Below are positions 1 through 6,661 of a DNA stretch of 14,633 nucleotides, in pieces. The notes under the pieces are model-generated. The model did not search any database and was not told the origin of the DNA. It saw only the letters and a program-made list of their open reading frames with translations. The position numbers and the translations under genes are program-made. Positions within the stretch are counted from its first letter, which is position 1, and every line of letters starts with the position of its first letter. Origin of the DNA: Candidatus Opitulatrix roisinitermitis (GTDB lineage: Bacteria > Actinomycetota > Actinomycetes > Actinomycetales > Bifidobacteriaceae); NCBI GenBank assembly GCA_031288055.1, contig JAITSD010000084.1, forward strand, positions 1 through 14,633, written 5' to 3'.

Positions 1-515
1 GTGTAATTATTGGCAGGTAAATTGTTGAATAAATATTCGCTGTCAGTTTGGGGAATGTCGGTTTTAGTCACGGCTACGGCATTGACATTATTATATAGTT
101 CAATAGTGTAAGTATAATCGGCTGGCGGATTATCAGGAGCTGTCCAAGTTACGCGAAGCGATGTCAAATCAGGTTGTGTGACGGCTACATTGCGAGGAGC
201 AGGCGGCGGGTCAGCTAAATTGTTAGTGACGGTTGGTTCTTTTGTAGTTTCAAAAGTTAAGGGGTTTTCAGAAATTGCGGGGTTTTCAGAAGTTACGGAG
301 CTTTCAGAAATCGCCGGCTGGTCAGTTAGTTGATTAGTTGACTGGTCAGTTAGTTGACGCGCGTTTTGTGGTATTTCTGTAGCTAGGGTTTCTGCAGCTG
401 AGGTTTCTACAGCTTGGGCATATGGCAAGTTAAGTGCTGGCAAAACAGTTAAGCTTAAAGCTGTTATTATAATTGCCACTAAAGTATTTGTTGTATATTT
501 TGTATATTTTGGCAT
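1..515 (-). CDS. Secreted fibronectin type III surface protein, N-terminal part (runs off the left edge)
   Basis: The frame is open from an ATG at 515 down to the window edge, giving 171 residues without a stop. Residues 1-35 form a Sec signal peptide: lysines at 3 and 6, a hydrophobic core around residues 12-27, and a likely cleavage site after AQA (35). Residues 36-100 are a Ser/Thr/Glu-rich linker built from short tandem repeats. From about residue 105 a fibronectin III domain begins (PRNVAV, then the core tryptophan in RVTWTAP at 124, then DYTYTIELY). An AGAAAGGA ribosome binding site lies nine bases before the start. The protein is presumably exported and adhesive or structural, but the C-terminus is missing, so no LPXTG or other anchor can be checked. 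Its G+C is about 44%, well above the other genes here. The FN3 call is confident; the exact function is unknown. Confidence 0.85.
   Translation of the reverse strand, partial: MPKYTKYTTNTLVAIIITALSLTVLPALNLPYAQAVETSAAETLATEIPQNARQLTDQSTNQLTDQPAISESSVTSENPAISENPLTFETTKEPTVTNNLADPPPAPRNVAVTQPDLTSLRVTWTAPDNPPADYTYTIELYNNVNAVAVTKTDIPQTDSEYLFNNLPANNY
261..314 (-). repeat. 18-bp tandem repeat, three copies, in the surface-protein linker
   Basis: Three consecutive 18-base units lie at 261-278, 279-296 and 297-314, each containing TTTCAGAA. A fourth, degenerate unit is visible at about 244-260. Read on the minus strand they encode six-residue units of the SENPAI / SENPLT type. The unit is a multiple of three, so gain or loss of copies would keep the frame and change linker length. 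Confidence 0.85.
318..357 (-). repeat. 16-bp direct repeat with 24-bp period in the surface-protein linker
   Basis: CTGGTCAGTTAGTTGA occurs exactly at 318-333 and at 342-357. On the minus strand each copy encodes QLTDQ, giving two eight-residue units. It sits next to the 18-bp and 15-bp repeats, so the linker is made of three different short repeat families side by side. Confidence 0.8.
379..420 (-). repeat. 15-bp tandem repeat in the surface-protein linker
   Basis: Units at 379-393 and 394-408, with a third partial unit from 409, share the pattern RYAGCTRRGGTTTCT. On the minus strand they encode ETSAA / ETLAT, directly after the signal peptide cleavage site. The copies have diverged, so this looks like an older duplication. 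Confidence 0.65.
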
Positions 516-533
516 TTTCTAATTTCCTTTCTA

Positions 534-550
534 TGTTTTTATATATAGTA
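534..550 (-). promoter_or_regulatory. Possible -10 region for the surface-protein gene
   Basis: Read on the minus strand, TACTATATATA (about 550-540) offers a TANNNT -10 element some 30 bases before the ATG. The predicted start of transcription near 538 would leave a short leader containing the AGAAAGGA ribosome binding site. No convincing -35 hexamer was found, so the call is tentative. Confidence 0.3.
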
Positions 551-623
551 GGAAATTGTAATTAAAGAATAAAAAATATTAAATATGACTACTATTCTAA
601 TACATCTATAATCTAATTTCCTA
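549..623. repeat. Inverted repeat TAGGAAATT...AATTTCCTA, with a further direct copy at 518-528
   Basis: TAGGAAATT at 549-557 is a perfect inverse of AATTTCCTA at 615-623. The 11-mer TCTAATTTCCT occurs at 612-622 and again at 518-528, where on the minus strand it overlaps the ribosome binding site of the surface-protein gene. Three copies of an AATTTCCT core therefore lie within about 105 bases of that gene's start. The first copy touches the proposed -10. It could be an operator or chance in AT-rich DNA. Confidence 0.5.
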
Positions 624-708
624 TTAATATAATTTTTCCTCAAAAAAAAAAAACACTTATGGCTTTAAATTTTTATAACATAAATATTATATAAGAACTA
701 TAACTAGT

Positions 709-719
709 TATGATAAACT
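709..719 (+). promoter_or_regulatory. Extended -10 promoter element of the SRP RNA gene
   Basis: The sequence TATGATAAACT contains TG-A-TAAACT, an extended -10 element whose hexamer is at 714-719. Six bases later, at 726, the SRP RNA's terminal helix begins. The same TGATAAACT block precedes lepA at the same distance from its start codon, and TGATAGACT precedes mtrA and mscL. No good -35 hexamer was seen, which fits an extended -10 promoter. Confidence 0.65.
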
Positions 720-725
720 AATAAC

Positions 726-809
726 GGCTCTATATGGTACAACATAGCCTAATCCCCCCAGGACAGAAATGTAGCAAGGGTAAGCTAGCTCTTGTAGGTA
801 TATAGAGCC
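726..809 (+). ncRNA. ffs: Small signal recognition particle RNA (4.5S type)
   Basis: This RNA forms the scaffold of the signal recognition particle and binds Ffh for co-translational membrane targeting. The terminal helix is visible as GGCTCTATAT (726-735) pairing perfectly with ATATAGAGCC (800-809). Further inward, TACAA (738-742) pairs with TTGTA (792-796). The Ffh-binding core is clear: the symmetric loop CAGG (759-762) opposite AGCA (773-776) encloses the helix ACA/TGT, capped by a GAAA tetraloop (766-769) that fits the GNAR rule. The run of C before the core pairs with GGG at 778-780. No Alu domain is present, so it is the short bacterial form. The 5' end is inferred from the promoter spacing. 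Confidence 0.93.
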
Positions 810-821
810 TTTTATTATATT
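800..821 (+). terminator. Intrinsic terminator formed by the SRP RNA end helix
   Basis: The 3' strand of the 10-bp terminal helix (ATATAGAGCC, 800-809) is followed at once by TTTTATTATATT (810-821). The closing helix of the RNA and the T-rich tail could together serve as a Rho-independent terminator, separating this gene from nhaA. Confidence 0.6.
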
Positions 822-865
822 AAAATAGGCAAGAGTTTTGTTTGCTCTAAAATTTTTAAAAAGGC

Positions 866-893
866 TTTGTTACATTAAAAGTTTGTTATATTA
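866..893 (+). promoter_or_regulatory. Tandem -10 elements in a 12-bp direct repeat before nhaA
   Basis: TTTGTTACATTA (866-877) and TTTGTTATATTA (882-893) match at 11 of 12 positions with a 16-base period. Each contains TG-T-TANNNT, an extended -10. The second hexamer TATATT (887-892) ends six bases before the nhaA ATG at 899, so transcription would start at or next to the start codon. The first would give a 5' leader of about 16 bases without a ribosome binding site. Confidence 0.55.
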
Positions 894-898
894 GAAAT

Positions 899-2146
899 AT
901 GTTTAAACAGCTAAATAAAATAGTCAATGGTGGCTATTTTTTAATAGTTGCAGCTATTTTAGGTTTATTTTTAGCTAATTTACCCAGTTTTGAAATATTT
1001 ACTTATTTAGCTCATTTACCTTTACCTTTACCGTTCAATATTAATTTAAATTTAGAATCTGGTGTGGAGGAGGGTTTATTAACTGTATTCTTTTTTAATG
1101 TTGGTTTAGATTTAAAGCATGAATTTATTTTCGGCCCGTTTAATAATCCTAAACGAGCTGGTTTACCTGTAATTGCAGCTTTAGGAGGGGTAATTGTTCC
1201 GGCTATAATTTTTTTGAGTGTGGTGGTTTTAACGGGTCAGAATAGTTTAATTCAAGGGTGGGCTATTTCTAGTGTGACAGATATTGCTTTGTCTTTGTCG
1301 GTTTTATCATTTGCTATAAATTACTTAGTTAAAAATCCTAAAATATTAACCAATTTGCAAAATAATAAAGTTAATTTACAAGGCAATGTTATGAGACTAA
1401 AAATTAATAAAATTAGAACTTGGTTAATGACTATAGCTGTGGCAGATGATATTTTTGGTATTATAATTATTGCTTTATTTTATTCTAGAACAGTTAATTT
1501 AATAAACCTCTTATTTTGTTTAACTAGTTTGCTTATATGGGCAGCCGGTACTAGATTTGACAGTTCGGCTAAATGGGTATTGCTTATACCTTGTGCTTTA
1601 TTCGCTTGGTATTTTATGTTAAAATCAGGTATACATACGGCTATTTTGGGAGTTTTATTAGGTTTAACAGTTAGTACGAAAAAACAGGTTAATAATTGGA
1701 AGTCTCAGATAGTCAAATATCGAGATTTAACTTTTTTAATTTCGGGTTTAGTGGTTTTGCCAATTTATATTTTTTTCAAAATGAGAATTAATTTTTGGCA
1801 AATATATAATAATATTCTATATTCTCAAAACTCAAAAGAAATTATTTTCGTTATGTTAGCAATTATTTTAGGTTTGGTGTTAGGTAAGCCGTTAGGTATA
1901 ATTCTTTTTACTTTTTTGGCCAACAAATTTACCGCTTTTAGTTTGCCTAAAGATATTACTATAAAACACATAATAGGAATTGGTTTTTTGGCAGGAATTG
2001 GTTTTACTGTATCATTGTTAATTGCTGACTTATCGTTTATATCTACAATTATTGTCTCTGCTTCGTATTTGGCAGTTATTGTAGGCTCAGTGATTTCAGG
2101 TATTATAGGTTATTTATTTTTTGTGAAAAAGCTAAATACGGAATAA
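899..2146 (+). CDS. nhaA: Na+/H+ antiporter NhaA
   Basis: This is an inner-membrane antiporter that expels Na+ in exchange for protons, supporting pH and salt homeostasis. The protein has 415 residues and is hydrophobic throughout with many membrane segments. Family landmarks are present in order: VEEGLLTVFFFNVGLDLKHE early on, the TDIALSLSVL block carrying the first conserved Asp, the ion-binding pair Asp183-Asp184 in AVADDIFGI, the conserved lysine in LGKPLGI, and GFTVSLLIADLSF near the end. A polar stretch of about 30 residues (NPKILTNLQ onward) lies just before the DD helix and is longer than in the E. coli protein as I recall it. The ATG has no ribosome binding site but lies six bases after a -10 element. 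It is probably transcribed alone. The family call is firm. Confidence 0.95.
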   Translation: MFKQLNKIVNGGYFLIVAAILGLFLANLPSFEIFTYLAHLPLPLPFNINLNLESGVEEGLLTVFFFNVGLDLKHEFIFGPFNNPKRAGLPVIAALGGVIVPAIIFLSVVVLTGQNSLIQGWAISSVTDIALSLSVLSFAINYLVKNPKILTNLQNNKVNLQGNVMRLKINKIRTWLMTIAVADDIFGIIIIALFYSRTVNLINLLFCLTSLLIWAAGTRFDSSAKWVLLIPCALFAWYFMLKSGIHTAILGVLLGLTVSTKKQVNNWKSQIVKYRDLTFLISGLVVLPIYIFFKMRINFWQIYNNILYSQNSKEIIFVMLAIILGLVLGKPLGIILFTFLANKFTAFSLPKDITIKHIIGIGFLAGIGFTVSLLIADLSFISTIIVSASYLAVIVGSVISGIIGYLFFVKKLNTE

Positions 2147-2220
2147 TTTTTAAAAACTTTTAGTTTTAGAATAGTTATAAATATTTTTAAAAAATTATAG
2201 AAATGGACCAATTTTGTCGT

Positions 2221-2234
2221 GATAAACTTTTGAT
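2221..2234 (+). promoter_or_regulatory. Extended -10 element directly before lepA (leaderless start)
   Basis: TG-A-TAAACT has its hexamer at 2223-2228, and the ATG of lepA follows after six bases (TTTGAT). There is no purine-rich ribosome binding site in front of the ATG. The arrangement predicts an mRNA that begins at or within a base of the start codon. Confidence 0.6.
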
Positions 2235-4046
2235 ATGTCCAATTTGCCTGGTGCCACGCCGCAAAATTTAATTAGAAATTTTTCTATTATAGCTCATATT
2301 GACCATGGTAAATCAACTTTGGCGGATAGGATGTTACAATTAACTGGCGTTGTGGAGCAAAGACTAATGCGTAATCAATATTTAGATAAAATGGATATTG
2401 AAAGAGAAAGAGGCATAACTATTAAATCCCAAACTGTTCGTATGCCATGGAAATATAAAGATCAAGATTATGTGTTGAATATGATTGATACTCCAGGTCA
2501 TGTGGATTTTTCTTATGAAGTTTCTAGGTCTCTAGCTGCTTGCGAGGGTTGTATTTTATTAGTGGATGCTGCACAAGGCATCCAAGCTCAAACTTTGGCT
2601 AATTTATATATTGCTTTAGATAATGATTTGGAAATTATTCCAGTTTTAAATAAAATTGATTTACCAGCAGCCGATGTTGCTAGAAATGAACAGGAATTAT
2701 CTCAGTTAATTGGTTGTTCATCAGATGATATTTATAAAATTTCTGGTAAGACTGGGCAAGGAGTATCGGAACTTTTAGACGCTATTGTTAATAAAGTTTC
2801 GGCTCCCAAAGGTGATAATAAAGCTAAAACTAGGGCTCTAATTTTTGATTCAGCTTATGATAGCTTTCGAGGGGTTATAACTTATATTAGAGTGATTGAT
2901 GGGTTAATTCAAGCTAGAGAAAATATAAAAATGATGTCAACTTTAACCACTCACGAATTATTGGAAGTTGGCGTGTTGGCACCAGAAATGTCTAAACAAA
3001 AATCTTTAGGCACAGGTGAAGTTGGCTATTTAATAACAGGTGTAAAAAATGTGTCTGGGTCTAAAGTCGGCGATACTATAACAATTAATTCAGCTCCAGC
3101 TAATTCGCCCTTAGCAGGTTATGTGGAACCTAAACCAATGGTCTATTCGGGGCTTTATCCAGTTGATGGCTCTGATTATCCAGTTTTGAGAGAAGCTTTA
3201 GATAAATTGAAGCTAAGTGATGCAGCTTTAGTTTATGAACCAGAAACTTCAGTGGCTTTAGGATTTGGTTTTAGGCTAGGTTTTTTAGGATTACTTCATT
3301 TAGAAATTGTTAGAGAAAGATTAGAGAGAGAATTTAATTTAGATTTAATTTCTACTATGCCTAATGTAATTTACACTGTTACACCTGAGGGCAACAAGCC
3401 TAGAGTTGTGACAAACCCAAGCGAGTTTCCGCAGGGTAAAGTTTCACAAGTCAAAGAGCCTGTGGTTAGAGCAACTATAGTTACGCCTAAAGAATTTGTT
3501 GGAACTGTTATGGAATTATGTCAAAAACGACGAGGTTTTATGGATAAAATGGTTTATTTGTCACAAGTGCGAGTGGAATTAATTTATATTTTACCTTTGG
3601 CTGAAATAGTTTTTGATTTTTTTAATCAGTTAAAAAGCCGCACAAAAGGTTATGCCTCTTTAGATTATGAGGCTGCTGGACAAAAAGATGCCGATTTAGT
3701 TAGAGTGGATGTTTTGTTGCAGGGTGATAAAGTTGATGCTTTTTCAGCTATAGTTCATAAAGATGAAGCTTATACTTATGGCGTTATGATTACTGAGAAA
3801 TTACAGAAATTAATTCCTCGACAACTTTTTGAAGTACCTATTCAAGCAGCTATAGGATCTCGTATAATCGCCAGGCAAAATGTTAGAGCTTTAAGAAAAG
3901 ATGTTTTAGCCAAATGCTATGGCGGAGATGTGACTCGTAAACGTAAACTTTTAGAAAAGCAAAAAGAGGGTAAAAAAAAGATGAAGTCAATTGGTTCGGT
4001 GCAAGTCCCCAAAGAAGCTTTTATTGCGGCTTTGTCATTTGAATAA
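2235..4046 (+). CDS. lepA: Elongation factor 4 (LepA), ribosome-associated GTPase
   Basis: LepA is a translational GTPase that acts on stalled or mistranslocated ribosomes. The 603 residues match the usual length of about 600. The GTP-binding motifs are intact: G1 AHIDHGKST (20-28), the ERERGITIKSQ switch I block, G3 DTPGH (85-89) and G4 NKID (139-142). They are followed by domain II, the FGFRLGFLGLLHLEI block typical of EF4/EF-G domain III, and the LepA-specific C-terminal region ending in AKCYGGDVTRKRKLLEKQKEGKKKMK. The RKRKLLEKQKEGK basic block distinguishes LepA from EF-G. The start is set by the -10 element six bases upstream; no Shine-Dalgarno is seen. It follows nhaA after 88 AT-rich bases with no clear terminator and precedes smc by 56 bases. 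Confidence 0.97.
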   Translation: MSNLPGATPQNLIRNFSIIAHIDHGKSTLADRMLQLTGVVEQRLMRNQYLDKMDIERERGITIKSQTVRMPWKYKDQDYVLNMIDTPGHVDFSYEVSRSLAACEGCILLVDAAQGIQAQTLANLYIALDNDLEIIPVLNKIDLPAADVARNEQELSQLIGCSSDDIYKISGKTGQGVSELLDAIVNKVSAPKGDNKAKTRALIFDSAYDSFRGVITYIRVIDGLIQARENIKMMSTLTTHELLEVGVLAPEMSKQKSLGTGEVGYLITGVKNVSGSKVGDTITINSAPANSPLAGYVEPKPMVYSGLYPVDGSDYPVLREALDKLKLSDAALVYEPETSVALGFGFRLGFLGLLHLEIVRERLEREFNLDLISTMPNVIYTVTPEGNKPRVVTNPSEFPQGKVSQVKEPVVRATIVTPKEFVGTVMELCQKRRGFMDKMVYLSQVRVELIYILPLAEIVFDFFNQLKSRTKGYASLDYEAAGQKDADLVRVDVLLQGDKVDAFSAIVHKDEAYTYGVMITEKLQKLIPRQLFEVPIQAAIGSRIIARQNVRALRKDVLAKCYGGDVTRKRKLLEKQKEGKKKMKSIGSVQVPKEAFIAALSFE

Positions 4047-4090
4047 TAGTTGTTTAACTAATTTTGTTTGGTAGCTAACCTTTTTAAAAG

Positions 4091-4102
4091 TAAACTATAT
4101 TT
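4091..4102 (+). promoter_or_regulatory. -10 element directly before smc (leaderless start)
   Basis: TAAACT (4091-4096) is followed by six bases (ATATTT) and then the smc ATG at 4103. No TG extension is present and no ribosome binding site is seen. Spacing and hexamer match those before lepA. Confidence 0.5.
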
Positions 4103-6661
4103 ATGTTTTTAAAGTCCTTAAAATTAAAAGGCTTTAAATCTTTTGCTCAAACCACAACTTTAAATTTTGCTCAAGGCGTTAGCTGTGTGGTTGGACCTAA
4201 TGGTTCGGGTAAATCAAATATTTTGGACGCTATTGAATGGTGTTTAGGGGAACAAGGAACTAAAAATCTCAGGGCAAATTCAATGGAGGATGTTATTTTT
4301 TTTGGTTCAAAAGGTCGTGATAAATTGGGGCGAGCTGATGTAATATGCACTTTTGATAATTCGGATAATAAAATTCCTTTGCAGTTTTCAGAAGTGGAAA
4401 TTAGACGCGTTTTATTTCGTGATGGTAATAGTCAGTATTATTTAAATGGCGAGCAAGTTAGGTTAAATTATATTCAAAAGTTGTTATCTAAGGCTGGTTT
4501 AGGTAAACAAATGCATATTATTGTGGGTCAGGGTAAATTAGATTCTGTGTTATCGGCTCCTCCGGATAAACGACGGGCTTTTATTGAGGAAGCAGCTGGT
4601 ATTTTAGATTATCGTTATAGAAAAGTTAAAACTACTAGACAGTTAGATAATATTTTGTTAGATATGACTAGGTTAAATGATATTATTGAAGAGATAAAAA
4701 AACAAGCTACACCTTTAAAAAGACAGGCTAAAATAGCCTCTCAATCGCAAACTTTAAAAGATGAATCCAGGCGTTTACAGGCTACACTTTTATTAGATAA
4801 TTATTATGCTGTTAAAAATCAACTTGATAGAATTGATAAAAGTTTTGATAACAAAACTGTTTTAGAAAAAGGTCTTTTAGATAAAATTGCTAAACAAAGA
4901 CAATTAGTTTTAGAGTTAGAAAGTCAAACTACCGGTAATTCATCAGAAGTGAAAGAAATTAATTCAGTTTGGCATCAATTAATTAGTTTAGCGGAAAAGT
5001 ATCGTTCATTTATTAATTTATCTTATGAAAAAAGTAAACTTAATTCCACAAGACCGTTTATTCCTGAATCTAAAACGGATAAAAGTTTATTTAGTGAGAT
5101 TGAAAAAGCGGAATTAGATTTAAAAAAACTTTTAGATAAATATCACACTAATGAAACAAAGATAGCCTCGCAAAAAGCCAAAATTGAAACATTATCTTTA
5201 GCTTTAGATGATAAAGACACTCAAGCTATTAGTGTGGCAAAAGCCGTTTTGCCTAAAGTTGATTTACAAAAGTGGTTAAAAAATAATCCTAAAAAATCTT
5301 TATCTGAATTAGATGTGATTAATAAAGTTTCTCAATATTCCCAATTAGCTAAAGCTATATTTAATAAGTTTTTTATTTTTGATAAATTGGCTCAAGCTAA
5401 AGAGTATTTATCTAAAAACCCACAGCATTTTGCCGTATTGGCTAATGGTGATATATTAATTAATTCAAATATGTTTTCTGATTTTAAAGATGGTTCGTTT
5501 GAGTTTATGCAAAATGTCAAAGTTCAGGCTCAAATAGATTTGCAGCAAGTAAAAGCAGAGCAAACTAATTTGTCATTATTGATAAGTCAGACAAATAAAA
5601 TCTTAGGAGATTTAAAAGCTCAAACTGACGAATTGACTAAAAATCATCAAGCTAATATTTCTAAAATTAATAAAAACCTAAAAGCTGGTATATCCCAAGC
5701 ACAAACTAATTTGTCTAAAGTGGAAAATCGAATTGTAGATATAGAAAAATATAGGTCTGCCATTATGTCAAGTGTAACTTTATCAGATTCTAACATTAGT
5801 AAAGTGCGTCGAGAAATTGATTTACTTAACCAAGAATTAACCGAACATCGCCAGGGTTTACATAAAACTGAATTACAAAAACAACAATTGCAAATTACTA
5901 TTAATCAATTACGCAGTCAAGCGGTGGAGAATTTGTCTGCAACGGTTGAGGATTTAGATAAGGAAATTATTCAGATTAATTCCGATTTGTCTTTTCCTTT
6001 AGATGTTCAAGCTAAGCACGATTTTGAGATTAACTTAGATAAATTAGCGGTTAAACTAGCCCAATTAGGTAAAGTTAATCCTTTAGCTCTGGAAGAATAT
6101 GAATTATTACAAGATAGATATAATTATTTATCAAAACAGTACGATGATTTAGATAAAACTAGGTTAGATTTAAAGAAAATAATAGTTGATTTAACTAAAC
6201 GAATCGACACGGCTTTTCAATTAGCTTTTCAGGATACAGCTAAGGAATTTGAAATAATTTTTAAAGATTTATTTCCAGGCGGAACGGGTAAATTAGTTTT
6301 AGTTGACACAGATAATGGACAGGGTATAGATGTTAAGGCTTCGCCAGAAGGTAAAAAATTAATTAGTTTATCTTTAATGTCGGGTGGCGAGCGTTCATTA
6401 ATTGCTTTAGCTATGTTAGTAGCAATTTTTAAGGCTAGACCATCGCCTTTCTATATTTTGGATGAAGTGGAAGCAGCTTTGGATGATATTAATTTACAAA
6501 GAGTTTTGAAACTATTTAATTCATTAAAACATTCTGGTCAGTTAATAATTATAACACATCAAAAATCTACTATGGAAGTGGCAGATACACTTTATGGCGT
6601 AACTATGAGAGGTGATGGTATTTCTAAAGTTATAACTCATAAAATTGATAAAAATTCATGA
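4103..6661 (+). CDS. smc: Compact chromosome-segregation ATPase SMC
   Basis: SMC dimers organise and segregate the chromosome together with ScpA and ScpB. The ATPase head is complete: Walker A GPNGSGKS (31-38), the FGSKGRDKLG and IVGQGKLD blocks, the signature LMSGGERSL (from 758) and Walker B YILDEVEAALDD with Asp787-Glu788. Two coiled-coil arms run at roughly 165-375 and 475-670. At 852 residues it is about 300 shorter than usual bacterial SMC proteins. Both arms are shorter, and the hinge seems reduced to its second half: residues about 381-470 resemble the end of a hinge (FIFDKLAQAKEYL, then VLANGDILINSN), while the usual first half was not found. The frame is uninterrupted, so this is not a recent frameshift. 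It overlaps the next gene by four bases (ATGA). SMC rather than RecN or SbcC, judging by the head blocks. Confidence 0.92.
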   Translation: MFLKSLKLKGFKSFAQTTTLNFAQGVSCVVGPNGSGKSNILDAIEWCLGEQGTKNLRANSMEDVIFFGSKGRDKLGRADVICTFDNSDNKIPLQFSEVEIRRVLFRDGNSQYYLNGEQVRLNYIQKLLSKAGLGKQMHIIVGQGKLDSVLSAPPDKRRAFIEEAAGILDYRYRKVKTTRQLDNILLDMTRLNDIIEEIKKQATPLKRQAKIASQSQTLKDESRRLQATLLLDNYYAVKNQLDRIDKSFDNKTVLEKGLLDKIAKQRQLVLELESQTTGNSSEVKEINSVWHQLISLAEKYRSFINLSYEKSKLNSTRPFIPESKTDKSLFSEIEKAELDLKKLLDKYHTNETKIASQKAKIETLSLALDDKDTQAISVAKAVLPKVDLQKWLKNNPKKSLSELDVINKVSQYSQLAKAIFNKFFIFDKLAQAKEYLSKNPQHFAVLANGDILINSNMFSDFKDGSFEFMQNVKVQAQIDLQQVKAEQTNLSLLISQTNKILGDLKAQTDELTKNHQANISKINKNLKAGISQAQTNLSKVENRIVDIEKYRSAIMSSVTLSDSNISKVRREIDLLNQELTEHRQGLHKTELQKQQLQITINQLRSQAVENLSATVEDLDKEIIQINSDLSFPLDVQAKHDFEINLDKLAVKLAQLGKVNPLALEEYELLQDRYNYLSKQYDDLDKTRLDLKKIIVDLTKRIDTAFQLAFQDTAKEFEIIFKDLFPGGTGKLVLVDTDNGQGIDVKASPEGKKLISLSLMSGGERSLIALAMLVAIFKARPSPFYILDEVEAALDDINLQRVLKLFNSLKHSGQLIIITHQKSTMEVADTLYGVTMRGDGISKVITHKIDKNS

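Noticed and set aside
244..420. Repeats in the surface-protein gene as a CRISPR array
   Set aside because: Units are 15-24 bases, tandem without unique spacers, in frame with the gene and translated as a repeat linker.
516..725. Small genes in the gap before the SRP RNA
   Set aside because: No frame of useful length with a start and a ribosome binding site on either strand; the stretch is about 80% A+T with many stops.
726..809. The structured RNA as a tRNA, 6S RNA or riboswitch for nhaA
   Set aside because: The CAGG/AGCA symmetric loop with a GNAR tetraloop is diagnostic of SRP RNA, and the element ends in its own terminator before nhaA.
2147..2222. Possible terminator after nhaA (self-complementary TTTTTAAAAA and AAAAC/GTTTT pairings)
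   Set aside because: Pure A/T palindromes without a stable stem; no G+C-bearing hairpin was found.
4070..4087. GGT-AGCTA-ACC followed by TTTTT between lepA and smc, as a terminator
   Set aside because: The stem has only three base pairs and could not stop transcription on its own.
4103..6661. Short SMC explained by a frameshift or pseudogene
   Set aside because: One uninterrupted frame carries intact Walker A, signature and Walker B motifs in the right order; the loss lies only in arms and hinge.
4103..6661. The SMC-like gene as RecN or SbcC
   Set aside because: The N-terminal block MFLKSLKLKGFKSFA, the GQGKLD segment and LMSGGERSL-x-YILDEVEAALDD are SMC type; no zinc hook CxxC is present.
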